A stretch of DNA of 64,000 nt, from the NCBI GenBank assembly GCA_958510875.1, contig OY294068.1, positions 85,227,043 to 85,291,042 on the forward strand. The letters are read 5' to 3'. The position numbers were made by a program, and so were the translations under genes. Shown here piece after piece: positions 33,000 through 43,863 of this stretch. How positions within the stretch are numbered: position 1 is the first letter of the stretch; each line of letters opens with the position of its first letter. Below the pieces are notes generated by a model. That model was not told the DNA's origin. It was given only the letters and a program-made list of their open reading frames with translations, and ran no database searches. The stretch comes from Endomychus coccineus (lineage: Eukaryota; Arthropoda; Insecta; Coleoptera; Endomychidae).

Positions 33000-34500
33000 T
33001 GCAAACTGAATTCACTGATTCAAGTGAGTTTTAAGCCTATATCTTATATTGAGAAATTTAATGGTTAAGGGTCGGCCGGAGGCGGAGGCTATGTTCGATA
33101 CTTGAGGAGTGAACTCCTCATGAACTAATTCGGTGCAAAAACGAGACAGCTACGGATATGCCACCTTTTTGCTCCTAATTTATGAAGGGAACATGAACAC
33201 TACATGAACATATCTCCTACAACATAGTAATCAAATCAACGGAGCTGCCTCGTTACTGCACCAATCGATAGAGTAATTTTTTATTGCTGTTCTCCACCAT
33301 AAAAGTTAAATTCGTCCAAAAACGGAGCCGTTTCCATATCGCACCGCAATCTTCTTCTACACTTTCTAATATTGTAATATCTGACTGATGTACAAAATAA
33401 TTGTTTCGTTTTATTTGTGGTTTGTCCCATTTAATTATTATTATTATTGATATTAATACTAATATGATATTATTCTCACTTGAATTATTGTCCTCCATTT
33501 TCCTCCCTGTACGGAATAAAATGTTGATTGTATTGAATTAAATAGCGATTTTTCAATTAATTGGATATGTTCAGGTCAAGGTGTATATAGTTTATATACT
33601 AGATGTAAGTGTATTTAATATGTATAAGTGCGAAGCATTTATGCAAAATACACCGTAGTTCTGAGCGGTAACACTTTTAGAATGAAAATAGTAGTAGGAT
33701 TATGAAGGAATATAACTAAATCATCGAAACATAGTGTAGTTGAACCACCAACGAAAACTTGTTAATATGATGTTATCTGGAAAATAAATACTTATTTTGT
33801 CAGAGTTGTATGAATTAGTGAAGGAATGTTTAATTGCTTATGCATTCCTGCTTCGTCTTAACCTTCTAAAACATGTAACAATATTAACAACTTATAGTAG
33901 GTAAATATACTTTTTACTTCATTACACCATTATTATTTAATGTTATTTTTGTAAGTAAAACATCGTTTTTGATTTTTATGTTTAAATAATGAAGAAAAAC
34001 TGTTTTGTGAACATTATTTTCAGATAATGTGTTTACTCCAAGTTTATCACAAAATAATTGCTCTGCTCAATTATTTACCGATTGGAAGCATGTGCAGCTC
34101 AATCATCCCAGACATGCTCATAGGAGTATTTTCCATTGAACTACTTTGAAAGAATCCCCCTGTCTGGATGTCACGAAATGTTGTCCCCACGATAACTAAA
34201 CAACGAAAGGTCCTATTATATTCAAATTTTGACAACAAATCGTTTGCTGTTCGCTGAGGAACCCTATTGTTTTTCAGAGGAATCGTGTAATAAACTCTCA
34301 AGGTATATATTGAATTGATTCAAAGCTTTCACAGTATATTTAACCTAAATTAAAACTGCTTTTACTCAAATTTCAACAAAATCGTTCAACAAATATAACA
34401 AAGAAAACAATTATAGAAGTAAACTCATCGCATAAGAATATAAGTAGCAACTGAACAAATCTGCAATTGATGTCAGATGCGGTATGTAAATTTTCGTAAA
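33000..34500. other. No gene recognised
   Basis: AT-rich. A small perfect hairpin TGAGGAG/CTCCTCA occurs at 33103-33120. Otherwise nothing supported. Confidence 0.4.
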
Positions 34501-34547
34501 TTATGAATTTTATTAGTATAAAGATAGTGAAACAAATAATTTATTTA

Positions 34548-34810
34548 TTCCATTATCTTTACACAAATGCGAATATTGTCTTATATAATGTGAAACAATT
34601 ATATGAAAATCAGTAACCAAATCAAATGATCTGCGACGCGTCGGTATATTTATTTTTGTACATTATTTAAAAATATTATTCAAGTTGTGTTAAGATACAG
34701 AAGTGAAGAAATTATTTCATTATCTTCACACAAATAGGGAGAGTATCTTATAGAATGTAAAACAATTAAATAAAAATCAATAACCAAATCAAATGATCTG
34801 CGAAGAGTAA
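34548..34810 (+). repeat. Two partial copies of the SINE-like body
   Basis: Two segments (about 34548-34645 and 34725-34810) share ATTATCTT(T/C)ACACAAAT, GTGAAACAATTA and AACCAAATCAAATGATCTGCG with the repeat at 21425-21530, here on the plus strand. Confidence 0.65.
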
Positions 34811-35950
34811 CCGCAAAAGATTCCAAGCTGCAACACATTTCTAGTTTGTATTATTGCATATTTTTATCATATTCATATTCTATGGGATATTATAGAGACT
34901 GTCTAGCTGTTCCCCGTAGGAACAGGGATATTAAAATTACTATCTCCACGTCCGACGGTAGACGACGAATGTATTGTTAATATCCGATTTCAATATTTAA
35001 CTTGCATCGACGGTCGTGACCGAGGTGGTTGATTCACCGGATATGGATTTCGTTTCCCCATTTCGAAACACCAAGCGGTAATTTTTTGTTAATTTCTATA
35101 TATTTTTGGTATTAGTTGGTTAATAGGTTATTTGAAAGTTCGTTTTAGTTGAATGATGTTGTCTCATAGATATCATTAAACTGGTGAATATTCGATCCAA
35201 AACAATCAGGTTGACACTCCAAGCGGCAATATATTTGTGGTTTTCCGTTTGCCAAAATAGACCAATATTCAAAAATTCAAGATGGCGAACGAGATTTGTG
35301 ATTATGGTCCGATTCTTCTCAAATGGGATGTGGGGTTTTTGGAGTTGGATTACATGACTCTTTATTTCTCTCGTACACTTCAGAATAAACTCTTGTCATT
35401 TTTACTTCTAATTTTATTTCCGATATGTTATATACATGTTTTTACAATCATTATGCATTTAATCTACAGGAGCGTTTCGAAGCTAAGTTGCTAACAAAAA
35501 TGAGGAAAGTCCAGTGATCAAATGATGAATGATCACAGTTCATTATAATAGAGATCAGTGATCTTCATACATTGAGTTTTCATGTGATATTCATTTTCTA
35601 GTCAGACTTGCCACCAGCGTTGTGTTTAGTACAATTGTTTCTAGTTTCTGGTACATTTCATGAACATTTAGTAAGTCATCGTTAGTACTATTACCATCAA
35701 TAATCTAGTACAAAAACAAAATTGGAATTTGTGATGCCTTATTGTATACGCAGCTATTGTTTGAAGGAGAAATATGTTACAATTGGAATCTTAATAAAGG
35801 AACTTGTTGATAAAAAGTCAATAATTTACATTTCCACAATAGAAGCCCAAGCTGCAGTTACAGATTACTTGGTCATTCATAGACTTATAGTTGATCTCAT
35901 GAAATAAGTATTAAACATTTTCATCAAATGTGTAAATTGTAGAATTTAAA
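34811..35950. other. No gene recognised
   Basis: A tRNA-like fragment may exist at about 34990-35045 (GACCGAGGTGGTTGATTCACC) but a full fold could not be drawn. Otherwise nothing supported. Confidence 0.4.
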
Positions 35951-36050
35951 GTTCCCGTTCTGTCGGCAAGACCTCTCCTCTCGTCTCCTTAGGACAACTT
36001 CGGAATGTCCGAATGTCGTCTAGTACAATATGAAATCTTGAAACGGGAAC
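35951..36050. repeat. Small terminal-inverted-repeat element, about 100 bp
   Basis: GTTCCCGTTC at 35951 and AAACGGGAAC at 36041-36050 pair over 9 of 10 positions. No convincing target duplication seen. Confidence 0.4.
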
Positions 36051-36147
36051 ACTGCTTGCGACTCATCTTTACCGGCTGTACACTGATGTAGTTGTCAGCA
36101 CCTCCGATAATAGGAGCTTATTGAATGTTTATATGCATCGTTCTATT

Positions 36148-36175
36148 CATAGATAACTAGTTAGAGTTATCTATG
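36148..36175. repeat. 28-bp hairpin with CATAGATAACT arms
   Basis: 11-bp perfect arms with a 6-nt loop. Arm sequence equals the outer arm of the 38-bp palindrome at 32941. No flanking duplication. Confidence 0.65.
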
Positions 36176-36464
36176 CTAATTGTAATAGAAATATAATTGA
36201 ATGACCAACAATAAGTGTGTAGTTGTGCAACAGATGACATTTGATTTGATAATATTTATGGAAATCCCAACAGAATTAAGGTATCTTTCAACAATTCTTA
36301 TTGCTTAGGAAGTCATTAACAAAATTTATCTAATTTTGCAGATTACGTATAAGCGACAAACTTTCTTAGGTAATTTTGCAATAAAATATCGATGATACCA
36401 CAAAAGCAAGAAAATATGCATCCTCTGAAGTAACTATTAGAAAGTTAAAATATTGTTTGATGTC

Positions 36465-36507
36465 ATAACAGGCAACGAGGTCTATACTAGACCTCGTTGA
36501 TAACAGG
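36465..36507. repeat. 27-bp palindrome flanked by ATAACAGG direct repeats
   Basis: CAACGAGGTCTA arms around TAC (36473-36499) lie between perfect 8-bp repeats ATAACAGG (36465-36472 and 36500-36507). Confidence 0.75.
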
Positions 36508-36533
36508 TGTACCTACCACATTGAACATAGATA

Positions 36534-36563
36534 CCCATAGAAGAGTAGTCCTATTTCTATGGG
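36534..36563. repeat. 30-bp hairpin with CCCATAGAA arms
   Basis: 9-bp perfect arms. The arms contain CATAGA, as in neighbouring hairpins and in the TIR of the 542-bp MITE. Confidence 0.55.
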
Positions 36564-37980
36564 CACCCAATACTTATCTGTTTTCATGTTGCACAAAGTC
36601 TTGTTTTTATGTTCTTTGTTGCCTTGTGTTGTTTATCATTTCTATTTTCTTATTATTATTACTATACTCATAGGAAAATTGAAAAACAAATGCAATGCTA
36701 ATTATTGTATAAAATCAGTATTTTTGGTAGGAATGTTTACAGGGTCGAGTAAAATTAAGTTTAGCGATGATGTGGTATCAATTTGTGAAATAGTGTAAAA
36801 TGTGTTCAGAGGAATTCCTGTTTCAAGTAAAGTATACTATGCTTTGGGAACACTAAATCCTTGAAGGTCAAAGTAGAATTTATGTCCAAACAAAATTCCT
36901 ACCTAGGTAATGAAGATCAAGAATCTACAAACAAATTGTTTGCAATTAATGAACAATATAGAAATATTTTCTAGTATTAGGATATATTATTGACATGTAT
37001 TTTCACGATAACAGAGAAATGTTGAAATATTGATACACAAAGTGAATTCATTTTAAAAATCAATTAATTAGTTGTAATTTAACTTGATATTTCATTTAAC
37101 CATGTTCATTTTCAACTCTCTATCTCAAAAAGTTGAATTTAGTATTCCCATTACCTGAATTATTATTATTAATGAAATAAAACAGTACCCACGAACATAG
37201 CATGTAATTATGATCAGAACTTAATATTAAACAGAGGTATTTTTTGTATTCATGAAGTATACCTAGAAATTCCTACGTCAGTGTTCCTTGTGTAGTGATT
37301 TACATATAAACTAGTTATTACGAAATGCTGATGATAGAAATTATAAACATTTTCGGAAATATGTTCATTCAATATTAATGTTTTCGAGTAAAAGATTCAT
37401 TCAACTGAGATTATTTAAATAAGTTAATTCGTTATAAATTAGATCTCTTGTTATGAAACAGTAATGTAGATTTTCATGCTCCTATCTGCTTCTTCAACAT
37501 GATATTGATATTTTCCATGGAAACATATCATCCCTCGTACCTACTCAGGTAATTGGTAAATATGTATGCATAGGCTGGCAATGCTGACATACATATTTGT
37601 AAAATAGAAAAAGTTTTTCAGATGACTTTTTTGAATCATCTTAGTTTCGCCGTTTCAGTCTAAAATCATTTTAAAACTTTACTGTGATATTTTTACCTAA
37701 CGCTTAATTGAAACTACGAGAAACAATATAGATATACCATTTATTATCTGTATATTTTTTAACTGAGAACATCAATAATTAACATCTAAGAATTCTAATT
37801 TTGTCGTCTGTATTATTTTATTATTTGTCGTCAAACAGAATCATAATTCCAACATAAAACCAAAGTAGCAAACAAATCAATTCATTAGGAACACGCCATC
37901 TGTAGACAGGAGGTAGAATAACCTATATTTAAAGTTCGGTGTTAGGCAGGTTTACACGAAAATATATAACGTAAAATGTG
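36564..37980. other. No gene recognised
   Basis: AT-rich intergenic sequence without supported features. Confidence 0.4.
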
Positions 37981-37984
37981 ACGT

Positions 37985-38104
37985 CATGTGAACGACCCCT
38001 TTGTCCGCCATCTATATGTAAACTTTTGTGGGGTCGACCCTACTATAGGTACATCGACCCCAAAACCTGCCTCGTATGATGATATGGGACCCCAAAGCCT
38101 CCGC
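37985..38104 (-). repeat. Border repeat with TTTGGGGTCG blocks (inverted relative to 20812)
   Basis: On the minus strand, TGTATAGCGGAGGCTTTGGGG, then TTTTGGGGTCGATGTA and TAGGGTCG, matching the order of blocks at 20812-20880. Confidence 0.55.
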
Positions 38105-38105
38105 T

Positions 38106-38162
<57 letters not shown>
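38105..38162. repeat. (TA)n tract at the left edge of PLE cluster 2
   Basis: About 28 TA units preceding a reversed PLE tail. Confidence 0.95.
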
Positions 38163-38165
<3 letters not shown>

Positions 38166-39091
38166 TTTTGTTGATATTCTTGAACCATTTGTAATATTTG
38201 TATGTTTTCTTGGTATATTGGTTCGTATATATACTGATAATGAAATAAAAATTCTGTTTTGACGTTTCGACAATGTTTATTGCCTTTATCAAAATTGTTA
38301 ATTGAATTAGTGTTTTCATGTAATTTAGAAAAGAATAGATGATTTCGATCAATGAAATGCGTCTGCAGCCGACTTGTTTTTTAAGATCCAATTAAAACTG
38401 CAGAAAACATTGGATCGGATGTGTGTGAAAGAGTAATGTATGGCTAACTACAATTTGAAATAGATTGAATATGATTAAATACAACACATTCCAATATTGT
38501 ACAATTATAAATATCTATGAATTATTGTATGAATTAGTTATTCTATGATAAGCATTTCAGATCTATCATAACTATTCAAGTTTAAGATAATTCTATGGAA
38601 TTTAATCTCTAAAATTGTTACTCTATAGTGTCATAGTTAAATAATGCTTCATCTTTTTTAGGTTGAATTTTAAATAGACAAATGGAAAGTGGCACTTCAA
38701 ATTAATAAAATTTTGTTAAGTTTGAATTAGATTATTGTACAGTTTCGAAAGATTGGAATCTATTTTGTCATTTACACAATTGTTCTTTCTAATTTGAATA
38801 GATTCTAATATCAAACGTTTGTTGTCGTTTGTTTCAATATTTAAAATTTTTGTATTGTTGTAGTCGAAAGTATGGTTAGTGTCTTTCACATTTTTATTGA
38901 GCGCAGTTGATGCATTTTTGGTATATTTGTGGCCATTCAATCTTTTTTCGAGGTATTGTGAAGATTGGCCAATATATACCTTTTCGCAATCTTTGCAAAG
39001 GATGGAATAAACAGTATGGGTTATTTTTTTGAAAGGTACGCTGCTTTTTAATTTTGTAAAGAGACTTTTCTGATTTAAATAACTCTTATAT
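38163..39091 (-). mobile_element. PLE copy G, 3' part, minus strand
   Basis: GIY-YIG end of the ORF, 3' UTR, and tail with hammerhead-like motif (about 38262-38289). The frame is open from 39091 through NNLIQT at 38716, with Leu for Pro in SILCKDCEK. The original ACACT is kept at the place where copies B and F lost two bases. Confidence 0.87.
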
Positions 39092-40010
39092 ATAGTGAAA
39101 CCTTATGACCTACATATATGTCATAAGAGTTATTTAAATCAGAAAAGTCTCTTTACAAAATTAAAAAGCAGCGTACCTTTCAAAAAAATAACCCATACTG
39201 TTTGTTCCATCCCTTGCACAGATTGCGAAAAGGTATATATTGGCCAATCTTCACAATACCTCGAAAAAAGATTAAATGGCCACAAATATACCAAAAATTC
39301 ATCAACTGCGCTCGATAAACATGTGAAAGACACTAACCATACTTTCGACTACAACAATACAAAAATTTTAAATATTGAAACAAACGACAACAAACGTTTG
39401 ATATTAGAATCTATTCAAATTAAAAAGAACAATTGTGTAAATGACAAAATAGATTCCAATCTTTCGAAACTGTACAATAATCTAATTCAAACTTAACAAA
39501 ATTTTATTAATTTGAAGTGCCACTTTCCATTCGTCTATTTAAAATTCAACCCAAAAGAGATGAAGTATTATTTAACTATGACACTATAGAGTAACAATTT
39601 TGAGGTTGAATTCCATAGAATTATCTTAAACTTGAATAGTTATGATAGATCTGAAATGCTTATCATAGAATAACTAATTCATATAATAATTCATAGATAT
39701 TTATAATTGTACAATATTGGAATGTCTTGTATTTAATCAAATTCAATCTATTTCAAAGTTAGCCATACATTACTCTTTCACACACAACCGATCCAATGTT
39801 TTCTGCAGTTTTAATTGGATCTTAAAACACAAGTCGGCTGCAGACGCATTTCATTAATCGAAATCATCTATTCTTTTCTAAATTACATGGAAACACTAAT
39901 TCAATTAACAATTTTGATAAAGGCAATAAACATTGTCGAAACGTCAAAACAGAATTTTTATTTCATTATCAGTATGTATACGAACCAATATACCAAGAAA
40001 ACATACAAAT
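39092..40010 (+). mobile_element. PLE copy H, 3' part, plus strand
   Basis: Mirror of copy G with a spacer of about 35 bp, making a roughly 920-bp inverted repeat. The ORF part (39095-39496) is open from MKPYDLHICHKSYLNQKSLF through IPCTDCEKVYIGQ to NNLIQT and a TAA. Hammerhead-like motif at about 39912-39939. Confidence 0.87.
39095..39496 (+). pseudogene. PLE GIY-YIG fragment with intact C-terminus (copy H)
   Basis: 133 residues covering the GIY-YIG domain and the natural C-terminus. It lacks the RT domain. Thr replaces Lys in IPCTDCEK. This copy best shows the original 3' end of the ORF. Confidence 0.82.
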
Positions 40011-40042
40011 ATATATATATATATATATTTGTATGTTTTCTT

Positions 40043-40139
<97 letters not shown>

Positions 40140-40301
40140 TTTTATTGATATTCTTGAACCATTTGTAATATTTGTATGCTTTCTTGGTATATTGGTTCGT
40201 ATATATACATTTTATTTTCAGTATATATACGAACCAATATACCAAGAAAGCATACAAATATATATATATATATATATAGCTATATATATATATATATATA
40301 C
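40009..40301. repeat. (TA)n tracts with nested PLE tail fragments
   Basis: TA tracts 40009-40031, 40046-40137 and 40258-40301 separate short PLE tail pieces. A 40-bp inverted pair (TTTGTATGCTTTCTTGGTAT at about 40170 and its complement at about 40240) is the PLE extreme 3' end in both orientations. Confidence 0.85.
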
Positions 40302-41022
40302 CGGCTACCTAAGGTCAGCCGGGCTTACATCCGAGACTGAGGGATTTACCGCAGCTTGCCAAGATGGCGTAATTAACACCTTGGTCTATCGCCGCAATGT
40401 GATGGGTGTGCAGGTCCCTGATGTCAGCTGCAGGGCCTGTCGAAAGGCGCCTGAGACGCTTTTCCACCTTCTGTCGGCATGTCCGGCAAAAGCGGCCTCG
40501 GCGTACACCCATCGCCATAATGCGGCCCTACGGGTGCTGTATTACCATCTAAGGCACTCGTATGGAATAGACCAAGAGCCGGTGCTGCCTTACATGCCAG
40601 GAGATATTGAGTCCGTTGTCGGAAACGAAAAATGCCAGATCTTCTGGAATTATCCGTTTCCGACCGTCAGGTCCATACAAGCAAATAGGCCTGACGTTGT
40701 CCTCCTCGATAAACTAATCAAGACTATGTATGTCATCGAATTCTCCTCTCCGGCAGAGAAGAACATAGTCTTGAAAGAGGAGGAAAAATGGACAAAATAT
40801 CAAGATCTCCTGTTCGAGCTCCGCACGCTATACCCAGGCCACAAGGTCGTATTAGTGGTTCTGATCATCGGTGTTTTGGGCGGAATTCGGTCTTCGCTGC
40901 GTTCAAACTTGAAGATCATTCCGGCCTGTAGGAACTCGGCGCAGATCTTGATAGACCGGATGCAAAAGGCAGTCATTCTGGGTTCAATTAGAATACTTAG
41001 GGCACACGATTTAGGAACCTGA
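40302..41022 (+). pseudogene. C-terminal part of R2/R4-type non-LTR protein
   Basis: About 239 residues in an open frame, from [15 protein letters not shown] to stop at 41020-41022. The thumb-like [17 protein letters not shown] segment is followed by a CCHC finger ([19 protein letters not shown]), then an endonuclease motif RPDVVLLDK, then [12 protein letters not shown] and [11 protein letters not shown], which match restriction-like endonucleases that cut the target site. RT is missing through 5' truncation. Codon use is far more GC-rich than the neighbourhood. The frame upstream of 40302 is TA dipeptide coding and is not part of it. Confidence 0.82.
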
Positions 41023-41155
41023 AGCTACTTACCGACCGGTGGGGGGGAGTAGCTTCGGCTAACCGCCTTTTAGGTTTTTCCGGCGCGACTGCTGCGATGT
41101 CGTCGGAGCTCGCAGCAGCCCCGACCAGGTTTGAATGTAAAAAAAAAAAAAAAAA
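40302..41155 (+). mobile_element. 5'-truncated non-LTR retrotransposon with restriction-like endonuclease
   Basis: GC-rich block inside TA tracts. It starts abruptly in coding sequence, ends in a 3' UTR and a run of about 22 A (41140-41162), and is followed by more TA. This is a typical 5'-truncated target-primed insertion. The family is probably of the R2/R4 group from the protein. Insertion in a TA tract may reflect target preference or chance. Confidence 0.8.
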
Positions 41156-41162
41156 AAAAAAA

Positions 41163-41207
<45 letters not shown>

Positions 41208-41397
41208 CATATATATATATATATGTAAATGTAAATAAGGATTAATAAAAATCAAGATTTTTGGTCCAAACTAAATGCAAATTTTGCTTCTTATTTAAGA
41301 TAAATTGAATTTCAATAATTTTTAAATGCAAATTAAATGTTATAATTAACTATTATCCTAAATTCAATTTAAAGCACCTTGTTTTCATTCATATATA

Positions 41398-41400
<3 letters not shown>
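41163..41400. repeat. TA tracts around a 170-bp AT-rich segment
   Basis: TA tracts at 41163-41204 and 41212-41224, then an AT-rich stretch without recognisable homology in the window, then the next TA tract. Confidence 0.6.

Positions 41401-41459
<59 letters not shown>
41400..41459. repeat. (TA)n tract
   Basis: About 29 TA units directly before the hammerhead-bearing inverted pair. Confidence 0.95.
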
Positions 41460-41461
<2 letters not shown>

Positions 41462-41529
41462 GAACTGGATTCTCGGGTATTGATCCGCGTTGTGTGGTTT
41501 CGGTCCTCAAAAGGACCAATTTCACGACG

Positions 41530-41559
41530 TTTCGGCAAAGTCGCATTTGCCATCTTCAG
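41530..41559 (-). ncRNA. Hammerhead-like core, left arm
   Basis: Minus strand: CTGAAGA, stem II GGCAAA/TTTGCC with loop TGCGAC, GAAA, then CGTC. CTGAAGA fits the CUGANGA consensus exactly, and stem II is perfect. Confidence 0.6.
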
Positions 41560-41630
41560 GTGATTCGACCGTAGAGTCTGGAAAATCTAGGCGAACTAAC
41601 TTTATTTTCCAGACTCTACGGTCGAATCAC

Positions 41631-41660
41631 CTGAAGATGGCAAATGCGACTTTGCCGAAA
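41631..41660 (+). ncRNA. Hammerhead-like core, right arm
   Basis: Plus-strand copy of the same core: CTGAAGA at 41631-41637, GAAA at 41657-41660, followed by CGTCGTG. The short helix III is typical of PLE hammerheads that act as dimers. Confidence 0.6.
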
Positions 41661-41920
41661 CGTCGTGAAATTGGTCCTTTTGAGGACCGAAACCACACAA
41701 CGCGGATCAATACCCGAGAATCCAGTTCTACACATTACGTCCGCGAGAACCTGAGAAGAAACATATATATATATATATAAACAAGTTTAAAGTTTCTTTG
41801 CCTAATTGGCCACTATCGTGTATGTAACTTAAGAGATATAGAATTAAATTTTCTGAATTATGAAGATAACTTAGATAATTTAACATAGGATTATAAAGAT
41901 GAATAAACGTAAAAGATTGA

Positions 41921-41992
41921 ACCATAGGCGGGATTCGAACCCACATTTCTGGATTTCTAGTCCAGGGTGTTTACCAATTACACCACTTCGGT
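41921..41992 (-). tRNA. tRNA-like sequence, array unit 1
   Basis: Same 72-73-nt cloverleaf and loop anticodon AGA as at 17774-17846. Repeat-embedded, so probably not a housekeeping tRNA gene. Confidence 0.45.
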
Positions 41993-42412
41993 CCTGTTAG
42001 ATTTTTATATTTTTGTAAATATAAACCTCTGAAAGGATAGTAGATCATTGATGAACACAATGCGATTCGATGCCCTACCATAGATCAACTATTCACGCAC
42101 ATTCATCTGAAGTTCAGTCGTTTTTTGAAGTAAGGATTGTAGGTTAGTACTGCTATGGTTGGCAGTTACTTGACAGTTCTTATTCAAATGACAGCATCCC
42201 GGTTCTTATATATTTCAATAGAACTGACTGAGAATTGTTCTGGTTAATTATAAACAAGTTTAAAGTTTCTTTGCCTAATTGGCCACTATCGTGTATGTAA
42301 CTTAAGAGATATAGAATTAAATTTTCTGAATTATGAAGATAACTTAGATAATTTAACATAGGATTATAAAGATGAATAAACGTAAAAGATTGAACCATAG
42401 GCGGGATATATA

Positions 42413-42464
<52 letters not shown>

Positions 42465-42599
42465 TTTGAAGTTTCTTTGCCTAATTGGCCACTATCGTGT
42501 ATGTAACTTAAGAGATATAGAATTAAATTTTCTGAATTATGAAGATAACTTAGATTATTTAACATAGGATTGTAAAGATGAATAGACGTAAAAGATTGA

Positions 42600-42671
42600 A
42601 CCATAGGCGGGATTCGAACCCACATTTCTGGATTTCTAGTCCAGGGTGTTTACCAATTACACCACTTCGGT
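42600..42671 (-). tRNA. tRNA-like sequence, array unit 3
   Basis: Identical by eye to the unit 1 copy. Confidence 0.45.
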
Positions 42672-43072
42672 CCTATCAGATTTTTATATTTTTGTAAATA
42701 TAAACCTCTGAAAGGATAGTAGATCATTGATGAACACAATGCGAATCGATGCCCTACCATAGATCAACTATTCACGCACATTCATCTAAAGTTCAGTCGT
42801 TTTTTGAAGTAAGGATTGTAGGTTAGTACTGCTATGGTTGGCAGTTACTTGACAGTTCTTATTCAAATGACAGCATCCTGGTTCTTATATATTTCAATAG
42901 AACTGACTGAGAATTGTTCTGGTTAATTATAAACAAGTTTAAAGTTTCTTTGCCTAATTGGCCACTATCGTGTATGTAACTTGAGAGATATAGAATTAAA
43001 TTTTCTGAATTATGAAGATAACTTAGATTATTTAACATAGGATTATAAAGATGAATAAACGTAAAAGATTGA

Positions 43073-43141
43073 ACCATAGGCGGAATTCGAACCCACATTT
43101 CTGGATTTCTAGTCCAGGGTGTTTACCAATTACACCACCGT
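43073..43141 (-). pseudogene. Degenerate tRNA-like sequence, array unit 4
   Basis: Three bases are lost in the acceptor strand (CACCACCGTCC for CACCACTTCGGTCC) and one T-stem G is changed. Folding would be impaired. Confidence 0.5.
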
Positions 43142-43145
43142 CCTA

Positions 43146-43863
43146 TCAGATTTTTATATTTTTGTAGATATGAACTATCCTTTCAGAGAGTGGAATTGGA
43201 TAAATTCCTTCCTTGAGGCAGCTATTAATGAGAGTTGTAAGTGAATAAACAATACTATCAATGTTTCTTTTCACCAGTGAAATATCCAATCTATAAAAGT
43301 CTATGGAGGAACTATTTTTTAAGGAACATATTACATCTCCAACTTGTATAAATCTGACTTCTGTGAATGCTAACGTGAAATGATGTGGGATGTTTTTACA
43401 GAATAGTCGGACACCGTTTGGAACATTCATTGAAGTAGAATCATCAATTTTACCTGGAATAGTTGCAAAGTATTCATTGAATTTGTTTGCACCAATATCA
43501 CATTTTGAAACTGAACTATTTGACTTTTTGTTGATCTTGATTAAATCCCACATAGTTTTGTTGGGATTTGATGACTGCTTTATTTTGTAGTCATTTGTTC
43601 TGATTTTTGCTTTGTTGATTTCTAATTTATAGTTTAAGCGAAGCTTATTTCTTGTGATTTTGAAGTTTTCTGTTTTAAACTTCTTATATAAATTATTGAA
43701 GATATCAAGTTTATTTCTCAAATACCGGAGACGATTAGTGAACCAGTGCATATCAGAGTTGACTGTTCCTACTCTGATTTTCTTTTCAAGAAAACTTATC
43801 AGAAAAGGCTCAACTGAATCATCAAAATCAGTATTGGCATCAATGTTAACATCCCTTACATAG
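43146..43863 (-). pseudogene. Linker and RT N-terminus of the decayed non-LTR element
   Basis: The frame covers NKTMWDLIKINKKSNS and the start of the RT fingers (SSSIDFYRLDISLVKRNIDS, LINSCLKEGIYPIPL). It ends at HIYKNIKI where the tRNA-unit array begins. The catalytic YADD part is absent. Confidence 0.72.

Larger units (their letters stand above)
41460..41735. repeat. Inverted pair (about 125-bp arms) carrying hammerhead-like cores
   Basis: Left arm 41460-41584 and right arm about 41610-41735 are near-perfect inverted copies with a 25-bp spacer, flanked by (TA)n. Arms include TAGAACTGGATTCTCGGGTA, ACGACGTTTCGGCAAAG and ACTCTACGGTCGAATCACC. The arrangement equals that of PLE tails D/E and suggests the terminal repeats of a second PLE-like family or a retrozyme. 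Confidence 0.8.
41779..43180 (-). repeat. Tandem array of about 470-bp units with a tRNA-like sequence
   Basis: Unit 1 41779-42250, partial unit 42251-42411 cut by (TA)n 42412-42461, unit 3 42462-42930, partial unit 4 42931-43180. Each unit starts AACAAGTTTAAAGTTTCTTT and contains the tRNA-like sequence on the minus strand. The TA tract interrupts a unit inside the tRNA T arm. The same first 160 bp form the arms of the palindrome at 17681. Confidence 0.85.

Noticed and set aside
35282..35907. Small plus-strand frames of 61-70 residues
   Set aside because: No domain, splice or homology clues; lengths expected by chance in AT-rich DNA.
41779..43180. CRISPR-like array from repeated units
   Set aside because: Units are 470 bp with a tRNA-like sequence, no short repeat-spacer pattern, in an insect genome.
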